Assembly (NCBI RefSeq): GCF_007747655.1
Contig: NZ_CP036274.1
Span: forward strand, 1,302,001 to 1,366,000
Reading direction: 5' to 3'
DNA: 64,000 nucleotides
From: Anatilimnocola aggregata
GTDB lineage: Bacteria > Planctomycetota > Planctomycetia > Pirellulales > Pirellulaceae
The translations under genes were made by a program, and so were the position numbers. The notes beneath the pieces are model-generated. The model was not told the origin of the DNA. It ran no database searches and worked only from the letters and a program-made list of their open reading frames with translations. Shown here piece after piece: positions 33,170 through 40,822 of the stretch. Each line of letters starts with the position of its first letter. Position 1 is the stretch's first letter.

Positions 33170-34045
33170 CTATTTATCTTTCGTCTCTTCCGCTGGTTCA
33201 GCAGGCGGATTCACCGGTGCATGAGAACCACCAGCCTTGGCATGCGTTGCATGGTCGTGCCAGCGCTTCTGGTCAGCCGGTGTTACTTCACCGGACGCGA
33301 CCTTCGAGTCGTACATCTTGTCTTCATCTTTGCGAATCTGTTCGATTTGTTCTTTGGTCTTGGTGGCAAAACCACCCAGCGCGCTCAAACCAACCACCGA
33401 GAGCCCTAGCCCGAATACGACGCAGGCGATTGTCGCACGGCGCTGGGCCGCAGGTGTGATCCAGACGCCCCAGGTAATGCCGAAGGTCCAAATGCCGTTC
33501 GCCAGGTGAAAGACGCACGACAGGATGCCAATGGCATACAGCAATTGTACGATCAGCGGCGAGAGGGCCTCAGCGGCCGTCGATGTGGCGTTGTATGGGC
33601 GGAACATGTGCCCACCCAGCGGAGCAGCCACCCCTTCGGTCCACCACTTCGAGTGGAACCAACCGTGCATGTGAAAAACATGCCACATAATGAACACAAA
33701 GGCGATCATGCCCGTGGCCCGTTGCAGGGTGTAACGGACGTTGCTGCCGTACTTATACGTGCTGCTGTTCGGGAGGCCACCGCGAATGATGACCACGCCG
33801 AAAATGGCATGGAACAGCAGCGGAATGAAGATGAACACCCATTCCACCACTGGGAGAATCTGACCCAAGCTGTGAATGGTGTAGACGTTTTTCTGGAACG
33901 TCAGGGCGCTATCGAGCACGGTCGAATTGGTGAGTAAATGCACCACCATATAAGCGCCGACGGGAATCACGCCGCTCAGCGAGTGGAGTCGCCGGAGCAG
34001 GAACTCGTTGCGAGAGAGAAAAGTTGACGGCGGCGCATCGTTCAC
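33170..34045 (-). CDS. sdhC: Succinate dehydrogenase cytochrome b558 membrane subunit
   Basis: A 291-aa membrane anchor with five helices, of the single-subunit cytochrome b558 type (di-heme) found with menaquinone. Histidines expected to ligate heme are seen in HSLSGVIPVGAYMVVH, the HAIFGV segment, WHVFHMHGWFH and VFHLANGIWTF. The cytoplasmic tail after the last helix is about 60 residues, highly charged and His/Pro-rich (KDEDKMYDSKVASGEV, then HATHAKAGGSHAP), longer than in typical members. It is the first gene of the operon. Confidence 0.93.
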   Translation of the reverse strand: MNDAPPSTFLSRNEFLLRRLHSLSGVIPVGAYMVVHLLTNSTVLDSALTFQKNVYTIHSLGQILPVVEWVFIFIPLLFHAIFGVVIIRGGLPNSSTYKYGSNVRYTLQRATGMIAFVFIMWHVFHMHGWFHSKWWTEGVAAPLGGHMFRPYNATSTAAEALSPLIVQLLYAIGILSCVFHLANGIWTFGITWGVWITPAAQRRATIACVVFGLGLSVVGLSALGGFATKTKEQIEQIRKDEDKMYDSKVASGEVTPADQKRWHDHATHAKAGGSHAPVNPPAEPAEETKDK

Positions 34046-34369
34046 GGCTGTCCTCGTTTTCCGCGGCTGTCTTGTTTGATTGGCCAGAATTCTCGGGCCA
34101 ATTTGGTCGGGCTAAATGGTTCTGGCTGGCTTTTTTCGGGCTATCTCGGGGCCAAGTCTTCGGCCGCGAGGCAACTAGCTGGCACGGGCAGGGGGAACGA
34201 CGAGCCACGAATGGAGCTAGACGTATCTCCAGCTGGGACAAGCGGTGGCGTCACTGCCGAGTGTTTTTCGCTTAGCGCCATCAGTATAGGCGTCCCCTGC
34301 ACTTTGCCAACAGGGCGAAGGTGAAAGGCCCCCAGCCGGCCAGATTCACCCGACTGGCAACGACGCCGA
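34046..34369. other. Intergenic region upstream of sdhC
   Basis: About 320 bp with no supported gene. The minus-strand ORF overlapping the sdhC start (33909-34241) and plus-strand ORFs have no recognisable content. A weak stem CCAGCCGG (34332-34339) / CCGACTGG (34350-34357) lies just after the stop of the gene at 34370-34561 and may end its transcript. No clear promoter for sdhC is seen. Confidence 0.5.
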
Positions 34370-34561
34370 TCAATCGGGACTTGGAATCCCCCCGGAGAAA
34401 ACCAAATACAGCAAGAACGTGCAGCCGGCGCAAGCGAGCAGGAGAATCGCAGCCAAGATCACGATGAAGACGACCGCCAGCGTGCGGGCCTTGATCGCCG
34501 GGGCAAGTTCCAACTCGCGCTGGTTCTGCACAGTCGGCGATTCGTAAGGATTCGGTTCCAT
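34370..34561 (-). CDS. Small membrane protein starting MEPNPYESP
   Basis: A 63-aa protein with one long membrane helix (about 29-54, AVVFIVILAAILLLACAGCTFLL interrupted by Cys) after a polar start MEPNPYESPTVQNQ. The M-x-PNPYESP beginning is a recurrent feature of small planctomycete membrane proteins, which supports the gene though no function is known. It lies next to a decayed coding fragment at 34572-34649 on the same strand. Confidence 0.65.
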   Translation of the reverse strand: MEPNPYESPTVQNQRELELAPAIKARTLAVVFIVILAAILLLACAGCTFLLYLVFSGGIPSPD

Positions 34562-34571
34562 TGGGCGGATT

Positions 34572-34649
34572 CTAGCCGGCCGGCCGCTTCATCGCGTGCG
34601 TGACAGGCGGGAGACCGCGGGCCCAGGCTGGCAGGTAGTATCCGGCGAC
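34572..34649 (-). pseudogene. Remnant of a paralogue of the 38286-38780 gene (C-terminus only)
   Basis: The minus strand here reads GYYLPAWARGLPPVTHAMKR before a TAG at 34572-34574. It aligns with the end of the intact gene at 38286-38780, VEYYLQAWAGSAPPSTHVMK, residue for residue without gaps; the DNA shares about three of four bases over some 75 nt. Upstream of 34649 the similarity stops and the frame has no coding look. It is best read as the decayed end of a duplicated gene. Confidence 0.7.
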
Positions 34650-34997
34650 GCAGAATTGCCGTACTCGATTATGCCGTCTAGGTTTATCAACACCCCCCTT
34701 TTGCGTGCATCGCATTCAAGCCGTTCTGCAGCAACGCTTTACGCCCAATTTGCCAACTCTGAAATCATCCTGTTTGTTGATTAACTGGTTGCTCTGGCAA
34801 ATCATCAGCCCCGCGGTCGGGAGGTTTTTCGGGCCAACCGTTTCCGGAAAAAGGACTGCCCGAACTCGCCCGAAAACCAACGCCTGCCCCGGTCGTACTG
34901 GCATGACTGGTTACCAGAAACGGATTCTCGCACTGGCGCGAATTCTTCCCGCCGCGCAGCTACGCACCTTCCACCAAGTTGCCAAACAGCCATTTAA

Positions 34998-35051
34998 CTT
35001 ATGACGACTTAGTGCGCACTTGTCAAGTAACTGACGACGATATTATCGTCG
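34998..35051 (-). promoter_or_regulatory. Promoter-like site with adjoining palindrome
   Basis: On the minus strand TTGACA lies at 35026-35021 followed by AGTGCGCACTAAGTCG; a weak -10 (CATAAG, 35003-34998) is 17 nt away. Nine bases upstream, CGACGATATTATCGTCG at 35035-35051 is an odd-length palindrome, placed like an operator. The nearest intact gene in this direction starts at 34561. Confidence 0.35.
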
Positions 35052-35150
35052 CGCCCAGGATGGAGGTATTCTGCAGCTGGCCACCTTTCGCTTCCTTGGT
35101 TAGCCTCCGTCGTCTTACGAAGTAAGGCTCCTCGCCAAGCCTGGCGGGTG

Positions 35151-35210
35151 TCAACTCAATTTCGCCTCCAACTGCAACGCGGCCTTACCCCAGAACTGCT
35201 CGAAGTCCAT
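35151..35210 (-). pseudogene. Possible N-terminal gene remnant beside the IS element
   Basis: A 19-codon minus-strand frame, MDFEQFWGKAALQLEAKLS, ends in TGA at 35151-35153. The MDFEQFW start resembles, from memory, starts of planctomycete hypothetical proteins, so it may be the head of a lost gene. It is 55 nt outside the IS target duplication. Very short; the call is tentative. Confidence 0.25.
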
Positions 35211-35264
35211 CAGAGTCGTTCCATCCCTCTCGCACGAGAATGGCCAGCAGACACGGGAAGAACC

Positions 35265-35273
35265 CGTGCCACC
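35265..35273. repeat. Left copy of the IS target-site duplication
   Basis: CGTGCCACC at 35265-35273 touches the outer end of the left inverted repeat and is repeated exactly at 36822-36830. Confidence 0.85.
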
Positions 35274-36821
35274 CAACGCCGTGAACCCTTTTTAGGCAGC
35301 GGTCGTGAGGTAGCGGGCGCGATGGATTTGGGACTTGGTGGCGAGTAGGAACTCGGGAGAGCCAGCGGGCGGGTCGGGACGTTTTTTGCGAGGATAGTTG
35401 CGGCTGGATTTGTTGGCTCGCTCGTAGGTGTCGCGCACTGCTTGAGGGAGTTGGTGGGGGAGCGATTGTTGCCGAGCCAGCGGATGTCGATAGTCGCGCA
35501 TCAGCCGCCGATACGTGCGCCAGACGCCCGCTAGGCTGAGTTGAGTAGGATCTAGTTGTACGCGCGTCGCTTGGACCTGAGCATCGAGCGCCATGCTCCA
35601 TAGTCCCAGCAGCGACCACTCCAACTCCAAACGCGCATGCGCGGCATTGGTGCTGCGAAGTTTGCGGCGCTGATACGTTTGCTTCAAGTGGCGAAAGAAG
35701 AGTTCCACGCCCCAGCGACGACGGTAAACGTCGAGGACTTGCCCGCGCGATAATTCTTCTTCTCCGACGCTGGTGAGCAAGTAGACCGGATACTTTCCAC
35801 CAGTGGCCACGACGAGGCGTAACACGAGCGGCGGCTGGCTGCGACGGGCAGCACGATCGGGCCAGAGATACACCGTGCCAACGACTTCGCGGGAGAAGCC
35901 CAGCTTGTACAGCAGACGCACATTCGAACCGACTCGCACCAGGAAATGGCGACCACTGTTAACAACGGCGCGCAGACAATCGTAACCCACGAAGCCAGCA
36001 TCGGCGGTGATCAGGGCATTGCTCGGAAGTTCGTCGAGCATCGCCAACCAATGCTCGCGCTCGCTACTGCCGGTCGGACCGATTCGCCACGACCAAGGCA
36101 GTCCTGTGCCGACGTGAAACAGCAGGGTCAACCACATTTGCGGGACGCTTGCCTTGCGCGAGTGAATCGCGGTGCGCGGTTTCTGGCGACGATTGCGTTT
36201 GAGTTTTCGTCCCTTACCATCGCGAACCGGAGCATGTGCCGCCTCGTGTGACTTGCTTCGCGGCACGTCGACTCGGCTGCCATCAATGCCGAAGAGGACC
36301 AGGCCATGAACTCGCCAAAGGGTGGGTAATGCACGCTGCATCTGCCGTCGAAACGTCACCTGCAATACGCCGACCAGCAGCACCGTCCAACGCAGCAGCA
36401 ACTTCATGAAGGCTTGCACCGAACTGGCAAACTCCTGTTGCGGCGCAAACAGAAATTGAGCTAATCTGCGGGCAGCAAAGAAGCGGTCCCCCAGCGTGAG
36501 TTCATCCGACCAAGCCCAGAGCAACGCCGTGGCCGCCAATTGCCGTGGGCCCCACGTGCAGTCGTCACGAAACCGAATCGCACCCCAGTCCCCCTCGCCG
36601 AGCAATCGCTCCAGTGACTGCTTGAGCTGATCCGCTTGGAACTCGGCAACGACAACCTGACTTCGACCTTGCTGACTTCGACTAGGGTCTTGATGCGACA
36701 TTCCCGAATCCTTTCGGGTGAGCGGTGAACGATCCTTTCGCGGTGAGAAACGAAAGCATCGCCACTAACCTCAATCGCATCAAGACTTTTTCACTCTCGC
36801 CAAAAAGGGTTCACGGCGTTG
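35274..36821. mobile_element. Complete IS4-family insertion sequence, 1548 bp
   Basis: The element is bounded by exact 20-bp terminal inverted repeats, CAACGCCGTGAACCCTTTTT at 35274-35293 and its reverse complement at 36802-36821, and flanked by the 9-bp duplication CGTGCCACC. It encodes one intact transposase on the minus strand whose stop codon overlaps the left repeat. Perfect repeats, intact gene and identical target copies point to a recent insertion. The right target copy is followed by CAACGCCG, the same bases as the repeat tip, so the target may have resembled the IS end. Confidence 0.92.
35292..36701 (-). CDS. IS4-family DDE transposase
   Basis: A 469-aa transposase that cuts and joins the element ends. 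Catalytic residues of the DDE triad are visible: Asp140 in LFGIDGSRVD, Asp234 in LITADAGFVGYD, and Glu333 in the Y-x6-E block YRRRWGVELFFRHLK, the YREK-type signature of IS4. Residues 150-185 are basic (KGRKLKRNRRQKPR). The ATG at 36701 has AAAGGA upstream. It is full length with no frameshift, so the element may be active. It lies between a degraded region and an unrecognised gene, both probably accessory DNA. Confidence 0.93.
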   Translation of the reverse strand: MSHQDPSRSQQGRSQVVVAEFQADQLKQSLERLLGEGDWGAIRFRDDCTWGPRQLAATALLWAWSDELTLGDRFFAARRLAQFLFAPQQEFASSVQAFMKLLLRWTVLLVGVLQVTFRRQMQRALPTLWRVHGLVLFGIDGSRVDVPRSKSHEAAHAPVRDGKGRKLKRNRRQKPRTAIHSRKASVPQMWLTLLFHVGTGLPWSWRIGPTGSSEREHWLAMLDELPSNALITADAGFVGYDCLRAVVNSGRHFLVRVGSNVRLLYKLGFSREVVGTVYLWPDRAARRSQPPLVLRLVVATGGKYPVYLLTSVGEEELSRGQVLDVYRRRWGVELFFRHLKQTYQRRKLRSTNAAHARLELEWSLLGLWSMALDAQVQATRVQLDPTQLSLAGVWRTYRRLMRDYRHPLARQQSLPHQLPQAVRDTYERANKSSRNYPRKKRPDPPAGSPEFLLATKSQIHRARYLTTAA

Positions 36822-36830
36822 CGTGCCACC
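36822..36830. repeat. Right copy of the IS target-site duplication
   Basis: CGTGCCACC at 36822-36830, identical to 35265-35273. It is followed directly by CAACGCCG, matching the tip of the IS inverted repeat. Confidence 0.85.
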
Positions 36831-36849
36831 CAACGCCGCAAATAGAATC

Positions 36850-37605
36850 TCATTGCACGATCAGATTAAATTGAATAAGTGAATGTTCAGCACGAATGCA
36901 TGTCTCAAGTTCTAGATCCCAACGAAAGCGATTCTCGGAAATCTCTGACCATGTGCCGTATCGATTGCGATTTACCCAGTCTATCAGTGTCGTTCCATGT
37001 ACAGTTCTATTTGCCTGACACTTATTCAGGATATTGAGTTCGTATACCCCCCTGAGCCATCCGTCGTCAAATGCCCGTCCCAAAACTCCACGACTCATCC
37101 ATCTACCAAGCCTGTCTAGATCGTCTGCAGGCAATTCTGCGCTCGCGTATCCTGATACAACTCCACCGCACCAAAGCGGTGGAACAAACCCATAAGGGAT
37201 AGTTGTCATCAGCGCATACGAACTCCCTAAACACCTTGCGCAGTCGATTGTTAGCTGACGCATTGTTGCTGCAATGGACTCATCACGCCCTTTCACTACC
37301 GAAATGTTTAAACACCCCTGCTGAAAGAAGGTGATTTTCTCGAAATCTCTTTGCAATAACGCTTTCGACGATTGCTCACTAATCGTAAACCCCTCAATTT
37401 CATCCTCCATGCAACGGCTGATATTTGCGACTGTAGCTCTGCCGCACCGCTTACTTTTTCCTCCCTTACAGACACTTAACGAAGTATTAGTGCCGTCCGT
37501 AAACATTAAGTCAGACCGAGCTCTCAGGAGAAATGTACGGAATAAATCTTTCTGAAATGATAATCCATAGAGACAGCAGCATACAACAGGCTGAGAATCA
37601 TTCAT
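36850..37605 (-). CDS. Unrecognised 251-aa accessory protein
   Basis: A soluble 251-aa protein that I cannot place in a family. It is Cys-rich for its size (QPVVCCCLYG, CKGGKSKRCG, CARCLG, LWCGG), has no signal peptide or membrane helix, and ends in a beta-rich part (RGVYELNILNKCQANRTVHG, then FRWDLELETC). The G+C and codon use are clearly below the window average, suggesting transfer. It begins 8 nt after the end of a coding fragment on the same strand (37614-37736) and ends 28 nt before the IS element. A small gene placed directly after the tail of a larger broken one resembles an immunity gene after a toxin tail, but there is no motif evidence for that. Confidence 0.6.
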   Translation of the reverse strand: MNDSQPVVCCCLYGLSFQKDLFRTFLLRARSDLMFTDGTNTSLSVCKGGKSKRCGRATVANISRCMEDEIEGFTISEQSSKALLQRDFEKITFFQQGCLNISVVKGRDESIAATMRQLTIDCARCLGSSYALMTTIPYGFVPPLWCGGVVSGYASAELPADDLDRLGRWMSRGVLGRAFDDGWLRGVYELNILNKCQANRTVHGTTLIDWVNRNRYGTWSEISENRFRWDLELETCIRAEHSLIQFNLIVQ

Positions 37606-37613
37606 AAATTACC

Positions 37614-37736
37614 TCATGGGTATTGCGCGAACACTTGATCTGGAGTTAAAACAAGCGGCATCCGCGTCCGCCCCTCTGGTAAGTCTCCCAAGGCCTTAGA
37701 AAACTTTCCCAATAACTCCTCGAAGTCAGTAAGTAG
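37614..37736 (-). pseudogene. Coding fragment (gene tail) upstream of the 251-aa gene
   Basis: One minus-strand frame reads DLLTDFEELLGKFSKALGDL and then RTRMPLVLTPDQVFAQYP before a TGA at 37614-37616. The text looks like the C-terminus of a real protein. Upstream it runs into the palindromic repeat at 37737-37760 and then loses its frame, so the gene appears interrupted. The 251-aa gene starts 8 nt after this stop, consistent with an old operon. Confidence 0.45.
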
Positions 37737-37760
37737 GTCAGGCAGGTACTCCTGCCTGAC
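37737..37760. repeat. Perfect palindromic repeat (GTCAGGCAGG arms)
   Basis: GTCAGGCAGG at 37737-37746 and CCTGCCTGAC at 37751-37760 flank a TACT loop. It is surrounded by TAGGTCAGG-like text and appears inserted between two coding fragments. Confidence 0.85.
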
Positions 37761-37780
37761 AGAACCAGAGTTAGATTTGT

Positions 37781-38155
37781 TCAACGCCGGCACATATGCT
37801 CACCCGCGTTCCCTAGCAGGTCAGGAGGCACGTAGTCAGACAAATGCCCGCTGCCGATGGTTGTGGGCGAGAATGGCTTTGTGGCAATTCTCACGAGTCG
37901 CTTTGTTTCCACGGTCTCAATGTTCGCACTACATGACTGACTGACCTACATGGCTGAGATGCGAAGTCCATTCGCTCTCCATACACCACGTCAGCACAAT
38001 CGCCGTCAATTAGTAATCTATTCCAAATCGATTCACATAATTCGACTGGGGTAGCAGTCGCACATGCGTTTGTGAACTGGCTCATTCGCTGGACTCGTTG
38101 TTACGATCGAGGGTGGAAGCCAGCAGTCGTCGAACAAGCGCTCAATGTCATCTGG
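37781..38155 (-). pseudogene. Frameshifted remnant of an unidentified gene
   Basis: Three overlapping minus-strand frames each look protein-like over part of this span: IERLFDDCWLPPSIVTTSPA (frame open 38155-38033), CESIWNRLLIDGDCADVVYG (38085-37891), and TVETKRLVRIATKPFSPTTI, GSGHLSDYVPPDLLGN (to a TGA at 37781-37783). The switch between the last two falls at a tandem GTCA triplet near 37933-37944, where a 4-bp slip would explain the frame change. I read it as one decayed gene of unknown family. A chance set of ORFs remains possible. Confidence 0.35.
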
Positions 38156-38285
38156 TTAACCCACTCGCTTGCGCGGGTAGACTGCGAATTCACCGGGGTA
38201 ACAGTTCAACGGCCGCAAGCGGCCCGGTTAACCAGCTTTGGCAACCTAACATCCGTCGATAGTTTAGCTACTACCAGCTGGCATG

Positions 38286-38780
38286 TTACTTCGTTACCAG
38301 CCGTTTCATCACGTGGGTACTGGGCGGGGCGCTGCCGGCCCAGGCTTGAAGGTAGTATTCGACGACGGCCAGCACTTCGTCCTTTTGCGTGCCCCAATGC
38401 AGGTAGAGGCCGCGGAGCGGAGCCACGCGCGTCAGCCGATCGTCGGGCAGCAGCAGCAGCCCGTGGCGGCGAACTTCGTAGGAGCGAATGGCCGTCCAGC
38501 CAATTCGCCGCTCAAAGCCCAGGCAGCGTTCTTTGATGCCGGTGGCTCCGAGCGAAATCTGCACGGGGAGCCAATTGCGCCAGATGGCGGCGTAGCCAAT
38601 CAGCCCGACAATCACCCCTGCCCACCATTGATCGAAACGCCAGGCCACCGCCAGGCCGGCCAGCAGCGGAATGAGCATAGCCACCCAAGCACCCAAGCCA
38701 CGATCGCGCAGCGGCAGATGCCAGACCGTGACTTCCTCCGGCGCGACGCGAATGTGCAGGCTGATGCTGTGCTCACGCAT
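38286..38780 (-). CDS. Membrane protein with PH-like domain, unknown
   Basis: A 164-aa protein with two membrane helices (about residues 33-48 and 52-66) followed by a region resembling a bacterial PH domain: ATGIKERCLGFERRIGWTAI with RSYEVRRHGLLLLPDD. This helix-pair-plus-PH layout is common in membrane proteins of unknown role. The start ATG at 38780 is 10 nt after the stop of the HEAT-repeat lipoprotein gene, so the two form an operon. A decayed copy of its last 26 codons lies at 34572-34649. Confidence 0.65.
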   Translation of the reverse strand: MREHSISLHIRVAPEEVTVWHLPLRDRGLGAWVAMLIPLLAGLAVAWRFDQWWAGVIVGLIGYAAIWRNWLPVQISLGATGIKERCLGFERRIGWTAIRSYEVRRHGLLLLPDDRLTRVAPLRGLYLHWGTQKDEVLAVVEYYLQAWAGSAPPSTHVMKRLVTK

Positions 38781-38789
38781 GCGGCGACT

Positions 38790-39434
38790 CTATTGCCTGG
38801 GGAGCAGGCGTGGTTCGGTCAGCGGCCCAGGGGCTGAACCTGAAGTTGGGGCTGGAGCCGGCGCGGGTGGCAAGGGCTCGGGTTGCACGAGCGACCGCAT
38901 CAGCGCGGGAATGGCGGCGGCTGCATCGGGACCGATGCGACCGAGCGTCCGGGTCGCCACCTTGCGAACTTCGGGATCCGGATCGTCGAGCAACGGTACC
39001 AGGTCGTTCACGGCACTCTTCGCATCTGAACCCATCCGGGCCAGCACTTCCGCGGCCTGAATTTTGATCTGCGGATCGGGGCTGCGCAGCGCCTGCTGCA
39101 GGTAGGGAATCGCTTGCTGTCCGATGCGGCCCAGCGCGTCAGCAGCGGCCTGCTGTTCGGTCCATTGTTCGAAGGGGATGATTTCGGGAGCCTGCGGCCG
39201 ATAGACTTCCATCACCGGCGCTGGAACTGTGGGTGCCGCGCCGGTCGTCAGGCTCGTTTCGTACGTGGCCCGCTGGACGCCATCGAGAGAAGATTGAATT
39301 CCCGGCGTGCGCACTGGTTTGGGGGTCGGATAGGGATCGTAGCCGCAGCCAGCGTGCAGCAGACCACTGCCAGCCAACAGACTTGCCGCGAACCAGCGGT
39401 ATTCCCCAGCCGAAATGAAATGCAACTTGAGCAT
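38790..39434 (-). CDS. HEAT-repeat lipoprotein
   Basis: A 214-aa protein. The leader ends LAGSGLLHAGCGYDPYP with a lipobox Cys near residue 29. Residues about 95-190 contain HEAT/PBS-type repeats: AADALGRIGQQAIPYLQQAL, IQAAEVLARMGSDAKSAVND and VRKVATRTLGRIGPDAAAAI. Such repeats form a protein-binding solenoid. The C-terminus is Pro/Ala-rich. The ATG at 39434 has GGAGG upstream. It precedes the PH-like membrane protein gene by 9 nt. The partner is unknown. Confidence 0.78.
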   Translation of the reverse strand: MLKLHFISAGEYRWFAASLLAGSGLLHAGCGYDPYPTPKPVRTPGIQSSLDGVQRATYETSLTTGAAPTVPAPVMEVYRPQAPEIIPFEQWTEQQAAADALGRIGQQAIPYLQQALRSPDPQIKIQAAEVLARMGSDAKSAVNDLVPLLDDPDPEVRKVATRTLGRIGPDAAAAIPALMRSLVQPEPLPPAPAPAPTSGSAPGPLTEPRLLPRQ

Positions 39435-39808
39435 GATTTCGCCTCCGCGACGCCTCTTCTCCAACCGCACGAACTCCACCTTTAAGCATGGTCGTTACGA
39501 GCCGCGTTGTCCATTGCCAAAGCCGGTCGCCGCCGGTTCAAATTAACCTCTCCGCAGCTATCGCAGCGGCGCAATCGGCATAATCGTCCGCTTTTCGCAG
39601 GGGTAGCCAATGTTTGCTACTTTCGCCGCCAAGGCAGCGGAAGAGTGCAATGCGATTGCAACCCAGTCGAATTCTTTCCAGCGAGTAGTCATCGCCCGCT
39701 GTGCTTGTCTCGCCCAAGCTTTCTTCTCGCTGGGCGGAGGATTACACTGGCCGGCGATCCGCTTTGCTTTTCCCCTCCATCAACGTTCACCTCCCCGGAA
39801 CTTCATCG
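39435..39808. other. Divergent intergenic region
   Basis: About 370 bp between divergent genes starting at 39434 and 39809. ORFs on both strands are shadows without content. I see no hexamer pair or repeat that I would name; promoters for both neighbours must lie here. Confidence 0.5.
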
Positions 39809-40705
39809 ATGCGATTGCTCATTCAAACCGCGTTGAGCCTGCTGCTGGTCGCAGCGCTCGTTCTGCCCGCTGCCGCTGCAGATGCAAAACTGAAAGCACT
39901 GATTGTTGAAGGGCAGAACAATCACGGCAATTGGCCGCAAACAACCAAGATGATGAAGTCGTACCTGGAGAAGTCCGGGCTCTTCACTGTCGATGTGGCG
40001 ACGACGGCACCGAAAGGGACCGATCCGAGCTTTAAGCCGGAGTTCAAGAAGTACGACGTCGTCGTCTCGAACTACAACGGAGCCGAGTGGCCGGAAGAAA
40101 CCAAGACCGCGTTCATCGACTATGTAAAGGGTGGCGGCGGCCTGGTGATCGTGCATGCGGCGAACAATTCGTTCGGCAACTGGCGCGAATACAACGAGAT
40201 GATCGGCATTGGAGGCTGGGGTGGCCGCAACGAGAAGAGCGGTCCGTACGTTTACTTGGACGCGGCCGGCAAACTGGTTCGCGATACTTCCCCGGGCAGC
40301 GGCGGACATCACGGCCCGCAGCATCCGTTTCAGATCATCGTCCGCGATGGGGACCATCCCATCACCCGTGGTCTGCCGCGCGAATGGATGCACATGAACG
40401 ACGAACTCTACGACAAGCTGCGTGGCCCGGGCGAAAACATGCAAGTGCTCGCCACGGCGTTTGCGGACCCGAAGAAAGGTGGCAGCGGTCGCCATGAACC
40501 AATGCTGATGACGCTCGAATATGGCAAGGGAAAGATTTTCCACACGCCCATGGGTCACGGCAACGATTCGCAGGAGTGCGTGGGCTTTATCACCACCCTG
40601 CAGCGCGGCACCGAATGGGCAGCGACCGGCAAAGTGACCGTCCCTGTTCCCGACGATTTCCCCACCGCCGACAAGACCAGCCAACGGAAGTTTGAGGCAA
40701 AGTAA
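39809..40705 (+). CDS. Secreted ThuA-domain protein
   Basis: A 298-aa protein with a signal peptide (1-22, cut near AAAADA). The mature part is a ThuA-like (trehalose-utilisation, class-I-amidotransferase-like) domain: LKALIVEGQNNHGNWPQTTK, YVKGGGGLVIVHAANNSFGN with the usual nucleophile position replaced by Ala-Ala, and LMTLEYGKGKIFHTPMGHG. The family fold is like DJ-1/glutaminase but activity is unknown; many planctomycete copies flank sugar oxidoreductases. The ATG at 39809 begins the signal peptide. It is followed by a second ThuA-like gene at 40823. Confidence 0.85.
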   Translation: MRLLIQTALSLLLVAALVLPAAAADAKLKALIVEGQNNHGNWPQTTKMMKSYLEKSGLFTVDVATTAPKGTDPSFKPEFKKYDVVVSNYNGAEWPEETKTAFIDYVKGGGGLVIVHAANNSFGNWREYNEMIGIGGWGGRNEKSGPYVYLDAAGKLVRDTSPGSGGHHGPQHPFQIIVRDGDHPITRGLPREWMHMNDELYDKLRGPGENMQVLATAFADPKKGGSGRHEPMLMTLEYGKGKIFHTPMGHGNDSQECVGFITTLQRGTEWAATGKVTVPVPDDFPTADKTSQRKFEAK

Positions 40706-40793
40706 TTGCAGATTGCAAATCGAAGATTGCAGATTGAGAAGATGATTCCCTCGCTTGTATTTCAATCTGCAATCTGACATCTAAAATCTGCAA
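40706..40793. repeat. Hairpin of GATTGCAGATTG-type repeats
   Basis: Left arm 40706-40737 and right arm 40762-40793 are imperfect reverse complements made of GATTGCAGATTG and CAATCTGCAATCT units. It begins one base after the stop codon of the first ThuA gene and probably acts as a terminator or processing site. A similar but distinct structure is at 41828-41908. Confidence 0.8.
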
Positions 40794-40822
40794 TCAATCA
40801 CTCTCCACGAAAGTTAACACCC

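Noticed and set aside
33909-34241. 110-aa minus-strand ORF overlapping the sdhC start
   Set aside because: Shadow frame; Arg/Pro/Ser-rich, no motif, and it overlaps a well-supported gene.
36850-37605. Naming the 251-aa gene an immunity protein
   Set aside because: No immunity-family motif was recognised; the idea rests only on position after a coding fragment and is kept as a finding.
34572-38310. Calling the two related gene ends attL/attR of an integrative element
   Set aside because: The copies differ at about one base in four, no integrase is present, and att cores are normally near-identical; old duplication is simpler.
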